Numbered from the stretch's first letter, positions 1 to 6,659 are shown. The stretch is 6,659 bases of DNA from Candidatus Fibrimonadales bacterium (GCA_009777135.1 WRMM01000112.1:1-6659), one strand, 5' to 3'. The notes: a model not told the origin generated them from the sequence alone. Numbers and translations are program-made.

Positions 1-10
1 GATTGCTTAG

Positions 11-47
<37 letters not shown>

Positions 48-63
<16 letters not shown>

Positions 64-566
64 TTATAACGGGTGGCTTTGTTTGCGCAAAAAAGTATTG
101 CGTTCAGCGTTCTTATTTTCAATTAGCGTTTATATTAGCATCCCTCCTCATAATTTCCTGTGCTTCTAAGACGCAAATTGTTTTTCAAACTCCGCCGCCT
201 AATTCTGAGGCGCCTATAGCGTTTTTTGGCGAAGGCAATATGAAAAAAGATATGCAAAAAGAATATGCTGCTGCGCTTCAAAATTCTGGGATTTATAATT
301 TTGTTTTTGATAATTTTTCAGAAGAGCAGATAGAAAATGGTATTGAGATTCGTTTGAATTATGGCAAGGAAAAAATTGAGGGCAAAACGCATTTTGTTTT
401 GAAAGCGGAATTTATAAAAGACGATTTGGCGTGGTTTAGTTTTACCATAAAAGAAGAAGAAAAAAACAAACAAATTCTTTTGGACAGATTTTTGCAAGAA
501 GTAAAAAGGATAACCACTCCCCCACCCCCCGAACCCGCCCCAGCAACTAATAACTGCAAAGGGTAG
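48..566 (+). CDS. Small proline-tailed lipoprotein of unknown function
   Basis: I do not recognise the family. The 172-residue product has a Lys/Arg-containing N-region, a hydrophobic stretch at about residues 24-36 and a lipobox-like IISC ending at Cys38, so it should be exported by Sec, cleaved by signal peptidase II and lipid-anchored in the envelope. The mature part of about 135 residues looks like a small mixed alpha/beta domain (strand, amphipathic helix, several charged strands, C-terminal helix). It ends in a flexible tail with PPPPEPAPA. The size and pattern recall small outer-membrane assembly lipoproteins, but there is no motif to name one. ATG 48 is chosen because no other ATG, GTG or TTG lies between it and the signal sequence. 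TTG 42 is possible, and an in-frame stop lies at 36-38. There is no good Shine-Dalgarno sequence. The gene ends 2 bases before priA. Confidence 0.75.
555..565 (+). promoter_or_regulatory. Ribosome binding site of priA inside the preceding gene
   Basis: A purine-rich AAAGGG lies in the last codons of the lipoprotein gene, about six bases before the priA ATG at 569. The lipoprotein stop codon is only two bases from that ATG. The arrangement favours translational coupling of the two genes and supports ATG 569 as the priA start. Confidence 0.55.
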
Positions 567-568
567 CG

Positions 569-2533
569 ATGGAAAACTATTTTGCGGTTGCAGAAGTTTG
601 CATTCCAAACACCATTTTAGACAATTTGTCTTTTGGCATAAATGACCAAAGCATTGTTAGAGGCTCGGTTGTTGAGGTTTCGCTGAAAGGGCGCAAAAAA
701 CCGCTTTTGGGACTTGTGTTGAGCGTTCACAAAAATTTTCCGAAATTCAAATTGAAACCAGCAACTGCTTGCGGGCATGTTTTTTCGGAGAGGTATGTAG
801 AGACATTTTTGTGGTGCGCAAATTATTATATGTGCTCGCTAGGTGAAGCGTTGACTGCATTTTGGCCGGTGGATTTGAGGAAGTATTTATTGTCTGAATC
901 AGGATTCTCAGGATTTAAGGATGGGCAGGATATTTGTTCAGCGCCTGTGCTTACGGTTGAACAGCGGAATGCTGTTGATGCTTTAATTGAAATGCTGCAT
1001 GCTGCTAATTTTCGGGGAGCGTTGTTGCATGGCGTTACTGGCAGCGGCAAAACTCGGGTTTATTTGGAGGTTGTGCGGGAGGCTTTGAGTTTGGGGCTTA
1101 AAACGCTGATTCTTGTGCCAGAAATTAATTTAACTCCGCAAACTAGAAAACGATTTGAAGACTTTTTAAACTGCGAAATCCCAATCCTGCACTCAAAACT
1201 AGGAGCAAAAGAAAAAAGAAAAACATGGCAAAGATTATTAAATCCCCATACCCCAATCCTAATGGGCACCCGCTCTGCAATCCTTGCTCCTTTTGAGCCG
1301 CAGTTAATTATTATTGACGAAGAACACGATGCTTCTTATAAACAGCAAGACCCGGCGCCTCGGTATAATGTTCGGGAGATGGCTTTTCATATTGCGCATA
1401 AATATGGGGCACTGGTGATTTTGGGGTCTGCTACGCCTTCGCTGGAAACTTATGGGAATGCCAAAAATGGGAATTTGAAACTCATTGAAATGAAAAGCAG
1501 GCCAGGCGGTTTGCCGCTTCCCAAGGTGATTATTGCGGATATGAAGGAGGAGAGAAAAAAACAGGATAAAGATTTGATGCTCTCTCCGATTTTGCGCGAT
1601 GCGCTTTCCAAAACAATTTCTGAGGGGAATCAGGCTATAATTTTGCTGAATCGCAGAGGGTACAGCACAAATAGAATTTGCGAGGAATGCGGAAATCCTT
1701 TGCAATGCACAGATTGCAATGTTGCTCTTGTTTATCACAAACAGCATGACAAACTTGCGTGCCATTATTGCGGAAAATTATTTCCAACTGATATTCATTG
1801 CAAATGCGGTTCAAAAAAATTCGCTTTTTTTGGGAGCGGCATAGAAAAAGCAGAAGAAGAAATCAAGGAATGGCTGCCAAATGCAAAAGTTCTTCGCCTT
1901 GATGCAGACACAACAAGCGGACTGGGAACCACTGAAAAACTTTTGCAAAAATTCAGAGACAAAGAATGCAATGTTCTTTTGGGAACGCAAATGGTGGCAA
2001 AGGGGCACGACTTTCCCGATGTTTCTCTTGTTGGCATTCTTTGCGCGGATATAGGCAGCTCAATCCCTGATTTTCGCGCTGGCGAAAGATACTTTCAGCT
2101 TTTAACGCAGGTTGCCGGCAGAGCGGGACGCTTTTTGGAAAATTCGCAGGTAATTATACAAACCTTTTGTCCAGAAAACCCAGTTATGCAATTTGCCATT
2201 AAACACGATTACCAAGGATTTTCAAAAACAGAGCTAACAGAAAGGCAAGAAGCATTCTACCCGCCGTTCTGCAAAATTACGCAGATAAGAATTCAGGCAA
2301 AAGACAAGCAGAAATTGCAGATGGCGGCAAGCGAAGCAGCAAATTTATTGGGCATGGAACATGGAATTAAAATTCTTGGTCCCGCCGAGCCTTTTGTTTC
2401 TAAAGCGCAAAAATATTTTCGCATGGTGATAACTATAAAATCCGAAAACCCGGCAAATATAAAAAACGCAATTAAAAACGTTTTGCCAAAAACGCCAAAA
2501 GGCGTGGATGTGCGCGTGGATAGAGATTGTTAG
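569..2533 (+). CDS. priA: Primosomal protein N' (PriA), replication-restart 3'-5' helicase
   Basis: PriA binds stalled or collapsed forks and recombination intermediates, unwinds the lagging-strand arm with ATP and starts reloading of the replicative helicase. The product is 654 residues, shorter than the 732 of E. coli but within the family range. Residues 1 to about 105 match the 3'-end-binding domain. The helicase core has Walker A GVTGSGKT (155-162), DEEH (250-253), GSATPS just after, GTQMVAKG (472-479) and QVAGRAGR (514-521), together with the family signature PDFRAGER. The zinc region inside the second lobe has cysteines 371, 374, 380, 383, 398, 401, 411 and 413. The final pair reads HCKC rather than the usual CPxC, with His410 at the expected position of the seventh cysteine. 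The C-terminal domain (from about 550) appears complete. The gene is coupled to the lipoprotein gene upstream and converges on the next gene. Confidence 0.97.
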   Translation: MENYFAVAEVCIPNTILDNLSFGINDQSIVRGSVVEVSLKGRKKPLLGLVLSVHKNFPKFKLKPATACGHVFSERYVETFLWCANYYMCSLGEALTAFWPVDLRKYLLSESGFSGFKDGQDICSAPVLTVEQRNAVDALIEMLHAANFRGALLHGVTGSGKTRVYLEVVREALSLGLKTLILVPEINLTPQTRKRFEDFLNCEIPILHSKLGAKEKRKTWQRLLNPHTPILMGTRSAILAPFEPQLIIIDEEHDASYKQQDPAPRYNVREMAFHIAHKYGALVILGSATPSLETYGNAKNGNLKLIEMKSRPGGLPLPKVIIADMKEERKKQDKDLMLSPILRDALSKTISEGNQAIILLNRRGYSTNRICEECGNPLQCTDCNVALVYHKQHDKLACHYCGKLFPTDIHCKCGSKKFAFFGSGIEKAEEEIKEWLPNAKVLRLDADTTSGLGTTEKLLQKFRDKECNVLLGTQMVAKGHDFPDVSLVGILCADIGSSIPDFRAGERYFQLLTQVAGRAGRFLENSQVIIQTFCPENPVMQFAIKHDYQGFSKTELTERQEAFYPPFCKITQIRIQAKDKQKLQMAASEAANLLGMEHGIKILGPAEPFVSKAQKYFRMVITIKSENPANIKNAIKNVLPKTPKGVDVRVDRDC

Positions 2534-4950
2534 CGAATAACCCCTATGCGCACCCATTTTTCCTTTTTTTTGCCGCTGGCAAACCTGACGGTTAGCCGGG
2601 CGCTGTAAACATCGCTGCCTAGCTTTGATAAATTCAAAGCTGCTTGGTTTGAGCCGTGATTTACGCTGGAAAAATTTTCGCTTACTACTTTGAAGCCTGT
2701 GATGTCGAAAATGTCTAAGGTTGCGCTGGAGGCAGGGGCTAGAATTCTAAACCTAATTGTTGCTTTGCCTTGGCGAACCGGATTAGGGAAAATGAAAAAC
2801 TCGGAAATTTCATCTCTTTGCTCCGGTTCTCTTTGTGTTGATGAATACTCTTTTGCCAAAGGCAAATAAAAAGCGCTTATATTGTCTCTGTGCTTGGCAA
2901 ATAAATATTTGTAATCATCAGAAATATGAAGAAGCAAGGTGTCTGGCGTATCGTATTCAAAAGTTCCTGCGGCAAGGGGGAATTCATCTCTCAGCAATTT
3001 GCCTTTGCTGTTTACCGCTAAAATCAAACCATTATTTGCAGGAACCAAAATATCAAGCGTGTCGTTTCCGGTGATGTCGATTGCTATTGGCTTTGAATTG
3101 AAATTTGCAAAAGGCTCGCCGTTGGAAAGTATTGCGGGGAAATTCGGCAAAGGAACGCCGTTGGAATCTACAACGTGAAGCCTATTGCTGCCAACAAATA
3201 TGGAATCGGCAAAACCATCGCCATCTATATCTGCGACAATGCGCGTAAAATCCGGTGCTTTTGATTTTGAAAAATCTTCTTCTGTTGGCACGTATGGCCA
3301 CTCGTCTTTTGAAATTGGCTTTGCATATTTGCCCACCCACTCTATTTCAACCGGAATTATTTTGCTTTGCCATGTTATAACGCTATCGCCCGTGAGCGGA
3401 TTAAAGGTTTTTTCCGGCTGGGCATCTGGCGGAACTTTTGCTGTTATTTTGATTCCGGAATATCCGCCAAAGGTAGAAGCCGTGTTGGCGTAGCCTAAAG
3501 GATTTATTGAATGCAACGTATCAAACTGTTTTTGTCTGTTGAATTTTTTATGCGGAAACAAATCGCTGCCGGAGCCAAAATAAAAAACGCTCTCCCCCGC
3601 CGCATTCCTGAACTCTTTGCCAAGCCCCAAAACTCCATCTGTCTCTATTAACGCAATGCCAAACTGATGATCTCTGAACGTATCGCCACCCCAGGCATTT
3701 ATTGCGCCATGGCGAAGAAGCTCGTTTATATACCACTCATTCACGCGCCATGCAGCTATGCCGCTTGCGGGAATTGCCACATCAATTTCATCTACGCTTT
3801 CTATAACTCCCTTGTGTTTTTGCGTAGCGGAATCCAAAAAATGAGAACGCAGGCTATCTACATGAATTGTTATGCTCTGCCCATTATCCATTTGCACAGT
3901 GACATTTCCATTTTTTGTTCTTTGCCTGTTTTCCAGCAAAATATATTCGTTGGAGTTTATTGGAATTTTCACTACTTGCGGATCGGAGCCGCAGTTATCA
4001 TAATTTGCCGCGCAAATATTAACCGAAATTTTTTTATTCAAACTCGGAAAAACTCTATGCGCATTTACCCATTCTTTGTGCACTCTCATCCATGCGCTTG
4101 GCAAACTCGGAAAAAAACCATTGCCCGCATTGTATCCGGCAAAATCCATTCCGTCAAAGTAGCCAAGCCTTGAATAGCCTTTTACCACGTCAAAGGAATA
4201 TGGCAAGCCAAGTTCGCGCCCTAGCTGGCTTGTTATTGTGCCATTGATTCCCCAATTCAAGCCATCTTGCGAAGCGGTTTCGCTGGTTACAACAACGGAT
4301 TGGATGGAGTCTTCTTCTGAAACTTCAAAGCCTCTCCAAAATTCGCCCCACGTGCTGTCTATATACGCATCCATAAAATCGCCGGGCGTGTCTGCGCCGC
4401 GAGTGCCCAAAGTTCCGCCGTCAATCAAGCGATTTGCGCCCGCATGTGCTATTAAAATAACTCTTTTTCCAAAAATAGAAGGTTTCAAAGGTTCATCTTT
4501 GTCTTCTTTTGCAAGCATTAAAACATCGTTCACAAAATCCGCATAATCTCTTGCGCGGGCAGAATCGAACTCTGCCATTTTTTCGCCTTTTTTGCGGCTT
4601 GTGCGGTTATAGTCTATTATGTGTTTCTGCAGTTTGTAAGAGGCGTTTTGCCCTTTTGGATACACTTCTGCGCTAATTGAAACTTTGCCGTTGCTAGCCC
4701 GCTTAAAATAATTTTCTGCAAACTTTATATGGCTTTGCCAATAAGCTTCGCTAGCCCTTGCGCCCTTAGGGTCTAGTTTGTAATCCTTTGGGTCAGAGTC
4801 AAAAGTTCCGCGCCCAGTTGTGAGCGAATTGTCAGGATTTTCTTCAAGAAATTCCACACGCAAAATACGAATGTCGAGCGTTTCGCTAAAAGCAAAGATG
4901 TTTGCGGCGAAGAGGAGGGAGGATAATGCGTATTTTAATGTTTGGGACAT
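2530..4950 (-). CDS. Secreted M6-peptidase-like protein lacking HExxH, with FG-GAP-like repeats and T9SS type A sorting domain
   Basis: The 806-residue product (numbered from ATG 4950) starts with a Sec signal peptide, hydrophobic to about residue 21. Residues of about 25-300 resemble the M6 (immune inhibitor A-like) metallopeptidase domain. They include an opening ILRVEF strand, an IAHAG motif (167-171, matching the family HAG) and a late LGYFDGMDFAG like the M6 Met-turn. At the zinc site, where M6 has HExGHxLGLPD, this protein reads SQLGRELGLPY (SQLGR 241-245, bases 4216-4230). Both zinc histidines and the catalytic Glu are missing. Residues of about 567-645 carry FG-GAP/VCBS-like calcium-loop repeats (DIDGDGFAD, then DITGNDTLD). 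The last 90 residues, beginning near FFIFPNPV and ending in KWVRIGVIR, match the T9SS type A sorting domain, so surface display or release is likely. The frame is open up to an ATG at 4995, but ATG 4950 gives a normal signal peptide and avoids overlap with the neighbouring gene. No clear Shine-Dalgarno sequence is visible. Confidence 0.85.
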   Translation of the reverse strand: MSQTLKYALSSLLFAANIFAFSETLDIRILRVEFLEENPDNSLTTGRGTFDSDPKDYKLDPKGARASEAYWQSHIKFAENYFKRASNGKVSISAEVYPKGQNASYKLQKHIIDYNRTSRKKGEKMAEFDSARARDYADFVNDVLMLAKEDKDEPLKPSIFGKRVILIAHAGANRLIDGGTLGTRGADTPGDFMDAYIDSTWGEFWRGFEVSEEDSIQSVVVTSETASQDGLNWGINGTITSQLGRELGLPYSFDVVKGYSRLGYFDGMDFAGYNAGNGFFPSLPSAWMRVHKEWVNAHRVFPSLNKKISVNICAANYDNCGSDPQVVKIPINSNEYILLENRQRTKNGNVTVQMDNGQSITIHVDSLRSHFLDSATQKHKGVIESVDEIDVAIPASGIAAWRVNEWYINELLRHGAINAWGGDTFRDHQFGIALIETDGVLGLGKEFRNAAGESVFYFGSGSDLFPHKKFNRQKQFDTLHSINPLGYANTASTFGGYSGIKITAKVPPDAQPEKTFNPLTGDSVITWQSKIIPVEIEWVGKYAKPISKDEWPYVPTEEDFSKSKAPDFTRIVADIDGDGFADSIFVGSNRLHVVDSNGVPLPNFPAILSNGEPFANFNSKPIAIDITGNDTLDILVPANNGLILAVNSKGKLLRDEFPLAAGTFEYDTPDTLLLHISDDYKYLFAKHRDNISAFYLPLAKEYSSTQREPEQRDEISEFFIFPNPVRQGKATIRFRILAPASSATLDIFDITGFKVVSENFSSVNHGSNQAALNLSKLGSDVYSARLTVRFASGKKKEKWVRIGVIR

Positions 4951-5000
4951 GGGACAAGCGGGGTTTAGAATTTTGTTGTTTGGGACATGGAGCATGATTT
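4935..5000. repeat. Left arm of inverted repeat flanking the four-helix-bundle gene
   Basis: The outer part (4935-4960) matches the reverse complement of 5397-5423 at 24 of 27 aligned positions, counting one single-base gap. The inner part GGAGCATGATTT (4989-5000) is a perfect inverse copy of 5364-5375. The middle, 4961-4988, aligns only loosely with its partner. Within this arm the 12-mer TTTGGGACATGG occurs twice (4941-4952 and 4979-4990). The arm shows heptad periodicity (GGGACAT GGGACAA; GGGACAT GGAGCAT). It contains the start codon of the M6-like gene and the last codons of the four-helix-bundle gene. Confidence 0.85.
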
Positions 5001-5363
5001 TTCTAAAGATTTTCGCAAACCGTTCAACAAACGAGATACTATTTCTATTTGCTTTAATAGAAGTTCTAAATTTTCTTTGCTTAAATAGTTTATGTTTTGT
5101 GATAATATAAGCTGTGTTTCCAATTCCATTAAAGAGCCATTGGCTATTGACAGGAAATTTATGTATTCTTTTTTATGCTTTCTGCCATTGCCCTCGGCTA
5201 TATTGCTTGGAACTGAAACTGCCGCTCTACGTATTTGACTCGTTAAACCGTAAACTTCTTCCTTTGGAAAATTTTTAGTTTCAAGATATACCTGTTTTGC
5301 AAGGTTCATTGCTTCTTTCCAAACATTTAAATCCTTAGGTGAAGAAATTGTTTTCATCATCAT
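4965..5363 (-). CDS. Four-helix-bundle protein of the 23S rRNA intervening-sequence (S23/IVP) family
   Basis: The 132-residue product matches the TIGR02436-type family, first known from ORFs inside 23S rRNA intervening sequences and structurally related to the Avd accessory protein of diversity-generating retroelements. The signature elements are visible in order: DLNVWKEAMNLAKQVY (residues 11-26), FPKEEVYGLTSQIRRAAVSV (32-51), the hallmark NIAEG (54-58) and GSLMELETQ (76-84), followed by a last helix to about 122. Four long amphipathic helices without a signal peptide or membrane segment indicate a cytosolic protein. Its molecular role is not established; nucleic-acid binding is the usual suggestion. 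Three ATGs open the gene, and the first (5363) is preferred because GGAG lies eight bases before it. The last ten residues (from SCSMSQ) are encoded by the flanking repeat arm and are probably not part of the fold. No rRNA sequence surrounds it. Confidence 0.93.
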   Translation of the reverse strand: MMMKTISSPKDLNVWKEAMNLAKQVYLETKNFPKEEVYGLTSQIRRAAVSVPSNIAEGNGRKHKKEYINFLSIANGSLMELETQLILSQNINYLSKENLELLLKQIEIVSRLLNGLRKSLEKSCSMSQTTKF

Positions 5364-5423
5364 AAATCATGCTCCAGCCAACGAAGATTTACATCTCGCT
5401 TGTCCCATATCCCAAAACATTTA
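5364..5423. repeat. Right arm of inverted repeat flanking the four-helix-bundle gene
   Basis: This arm fills most of the 77-base gap between the secretion ATPase gene and the four-helix-bundle gene. It is the inverse partner of 4935-5000. In the - strand transcript, GGGAUAUGGGACAAGCG (5413-5397) can pair with the left arm over 17 consecutive positions, one of them a G-U wobble. A bulged U and a further A/U-rich stem extend it outward. No direct target duplication is apparent beside the two outer ends. Confidence 0.85.
5372..5375 (-). promoter_or_regulatory. Shine-Dalgarno GGAG of the four-helix-bundle gene
   Basis: On the - strand GGAG is followed by eight bases and then the first of three consecutive ATG codons at 5363. 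This decides the start. The motif is part of the perfectly repeated inner arm GGAGCATGATTT, so pairing with the left arm copy could hide it in a longer transcript. Confidence 0.6.
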
Positions 5424-5440
5424 AATCAGCGATTATAATC

Positions 5441-6659
5441 CTACCCCATCGTCTTTTTATCTTCATCTCGCTCGGAGGCTTGCAGTACTTGTTCTAGGGT
5501 TATTATGCCAGCTCGGGCTTTGTCCATGCCGTCCATGCGGAGGGTGCTCATGCCTTGTGCTAAGCAGACTCTTTTTATTTCGTCGCCGCTGGCTCTTTTT
5601 AGAATCAAATTGCGAACTTCTTCGCTGGGAACTAAGAATTCAAAAATGCCTATACGGCCCTTGTAGCCTGTGGTGTCGCATTTGTTGCAGCCCCTGCCAC
5701 GATAGAATTTTACATCGTCTGGAATGCCTAAGTCTTTTCTTAGCGACTGGTCTATGGTTGTGTCTTCTTCTTTGCATTCTTGGCAAATTTTGCGCACAAG
5801 ACGCTGAGCTAGAACGCCCTTGATTGCGGTCGCTACAAGGAATGGCTCCAAACCCATTTCTAGCAGACGAGGAAAGGCGCCGGCGGCATCGTTGGTGTGC
5901 AAGGTGCTGAATACCAAGTGACCAGTCAATGCGCTCTCTATTGCCATGCTGGCAGTTTCTTTGTCGCGCATTTCGCCAATCATTATCACATCAGGATCTT
6001 GGCGAAGAATGGCTCTTATGCCGCTGGCAAAAGTGAAGCCTGCGGCATTGTTTATTTGCCCTTGGTTAACGCCCTCTATGTTCATTTCCACAGGGTCTTC
6101 CATTGTGGTAATGTTTATTGTGTTGTCCAAAATTCTGCGGATGGAAGCGTAAAGAGTTGTTGATTTACCCGAACCAGTTGGGCCTGTTACAAGCATGATT
6201 CCGTTTGGCAAATGAATTGTGTAATCTATCTCCTTGAACACCGAGGACCTTAGACCCATCTTGTCAAGGTCTATCTGGCCTGCAGTTGGGTCTAGAATAC
6301 GCATAACTATTTTCTCTACAACGCCTCTTTTGCGAAGAGACACAGGGAAAGAGCTAACGCGCAAATCAACTTCTTTGCCGCGGGCGCGAACCGTGAAACG
6401 GCCATCCAAAGGGCGGCGTTTTTCTGCAATGTCCATGCGGGCCAAAAGCTTTGTTCTAGACAAAACCTGCGGCATCAAGCGGCCTGGAATAGGAGGCAAA
6501 ACCATCAAATCGCCGTCTATGCGAATGCGGAGCTTTAAAAAAGTTTCTTGCGGCTCCAAATGAATGTCAGAAGCTTTGCGTATAATGGCATCTTGAATAA
6601 TGGAGCTAACCAATTTCACAACCTGCTGGCCTTCTTCGTCTGACAGTTGCTCTTCTTGC
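5441..6659 (-). CDS. gspE: GspE/PulE-family secretion ATPase (5' end outside window)
   Basis: This is a hexameric cytoplasmic ATPase that powers pseudopilus or pilus assembly at the inner membrane in type II secretion or type IV pilus systems. The visible 405 codons start in the N2 domain (KLVSSIIQDAI, then ASDIHLEP). Walker A GPTGSGKS is encoded at 6161-6184, the Asp box (TMEDPVE) at 6086-6106, Walker B (DPDVIMIGEMRD) at 5963-5998 and the His box (LTGHLVFSTLHTN) at 5891-5929. A tetracysteine zinc motif, CxxC plus CxxC, spans 5678-5785. All catalytic elements look intact. FASGIR before Walker B is closer to GspE than to PilB, which usually has FASALR, but PilB is not excluded. The frame stays open to the window edge (…EEQLSDEEGQQVVKLV), so the GTG at 6619 is an internal valine codon. 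Neighbouring secretion genes would lie beyond 6659. Confidence 0.93.
   Translation of the reverse strand, partial: QEEQLSDEEGQQVVKLVSSIIQDAIIRKASDIHLEPQETFLKLRIRIDGDLMVLPPIPGRLMPQVLSRTKLLARMDIAEKRRPLDGRFTVRARGKEVDLRVSSFPVSLRKRGVVEKIVMRILDPTAGQIDLDKMGLRSSVFKEIDYTIHLPNGIMLVTGPTGSGKSTTLYASIRRILDNTINITTMEDPVEMNIEGVNQGQINNAAGFTFASGIRAILRQDPDVIMIGEMRDKETASMAIESALTGHLVFSTLHTNDAAGAFPRLLEMGLEPFLVATAIKGVLAQRLVRKICQECKEEDTTIDQSLRKDLGIPDDVKFYRGRGCNKCDTTGYKGRIGIFEFLVPSEEVRNLILKRASGDEIKRVCLAQGMSTLRMDGMDKARAGIITLEQVLQASERDEDKKTMG

Noticed and set aside
1304..1765. Antisense reading frame of 153 codons on the - strand within priA
   Set aside because: It lies fully inside the conserved helicase core, has no recognisable motif and shows a low-complexity basic composition typical of a shadow frame.
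2493..2504. Hairpin CGCC-AAAA-GGCG near the end of priA
   Set aside because: It has a four-base stem only, lies inside coding sequence and has no T-tract after it.
2569..2583. Small hairpin TTTGCC-GCT-GGCAAA next to a T-run as a terminator for priA
   Set aside because: The T-run precedes the hairpin on the + strand instead of following it, and on the - strand the following bases are A. It also encodes conserved C-terminal residues of the M6-like protein.
3667..4173. Reading frame of 168 codons on the + strand opposite the M6-like gene
   Set aside because: It is entirely antisense to a well-supported secreted protein gene, with no family resemblance and no ribosome binding site.
4951..4995. 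Start of the M6-like gene at ATG 4995, adding 15 residues
   Set aside because: It would place a non-hydrophobic extension before a normal signal peptide and overlap the four-helix-bundle gene by 31 bases. ATG 4950 gives a standard export signal. Because 4950 itself lacks a good Shine-Dalgarno sequence, the choice is probable rather than certain.
4935..5423. A true 23S rRNA intervening sequence or a diversity-generating retroelement with Avd
   Set aside because: No rRNA sequence flanks the unit, and there is no reverse transcriptase or template/variable repeat pair in the window. The protein matches the IVP branch with the NIAEG motif.
4935..5423. Conventional insertion sequence
   Set aside because: There is no transposase frame between the arms and no direct repeat at the outer ends. 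The left arm is partly coding for the neighbouring gene.
5431..5440. Palindrome GATTATAATC containing TATAAT as a promoter for the four-helix-bundle gene
   Set aside because: The -10-like hexamer has no recognisable -35 element at the right distance on the - strand, where the expected position reads ATAAAA. In AT-leaning DNA this is weak evidence.
6617..6619. GTG start for the secretion ATPase
   Set aside because: The frame stays open upstream to the window edge and encodes plausible protein leading into the conserved KLV. The GTG is an internal valine and the gene is cut by the window.

Overview
The window holds five protein genes and no RNA genes. It looks like a chromosomal fragment from a Gram-negative bacterium of the Fibrobacterota-Chlorobiota-Bacteroidota (FCB) group, most likely Fibrobacterota-like. 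This is inferred from three things. One protein ends in a type IX secretion (T9SS) type A sorting domain. A GspE/PulE secretion ATPase sits nearby. Degenerate heptanucleotide tandem repeats occupy the non-coding spots. Base composition is AT-leaning. The phylum call is an inference, not a proof.

Layout. Positions 1-47 are non-coding and dominated by a tandem heptanucleotide array (11-63) that supplies the start codon of the first gene. On the + strand follow a small lipoprotein of unknown function (48-566) and, two bases later, priA, the primosomal replication-restart helicase (569-2533). They look like one translationally coupled unit. All remaining genes are on the - strand. priA converges with a long gene for a secreted M6-peptidase-like protein (2530-4950), and their stop codons overlap. 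Upstream of that gene lies a small four-helix-bundle gene of the 23S-rRNA-intervening-sequence family (4965-5363). Upstream again is the C-terminal two-thirds or so of a GspE-type secretion ATPase, cut by the window end (5441-6659).

The two most interesting observations are these. (1) The four-helix-bundle gene is bracketed by imperfect inverted repeats of about 60 bases (4935-5000 and 5364-5423). It therefore looks like a small 489-bp cassette whose transcript could close into a long stem with the gene in the loop. This resembles the architecture of rRNA intervening sequences but is found here outside any rRNA gene. The stem would bury the start codon of the downstream M6-like gene. (2) The M6-like protein keeps the surroundings of the metallopeptidase active site but reads SQLGR where HExxH is expected. 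It is probably a catalytically dead, surface-exposed pseudo-peptidase.

Functional links between the genes are weak: priA is housekeeping, the GspE ATPase belongs to a type II secretion or type IV pilus machine, and the M6-like protein is predicted to leave the cell by Sec plus T9SS. There is no gene-free stretch longer than 300 bases and no convincing rho-independent terminator or sigma-70 promoter in the visible non-coding DNA.
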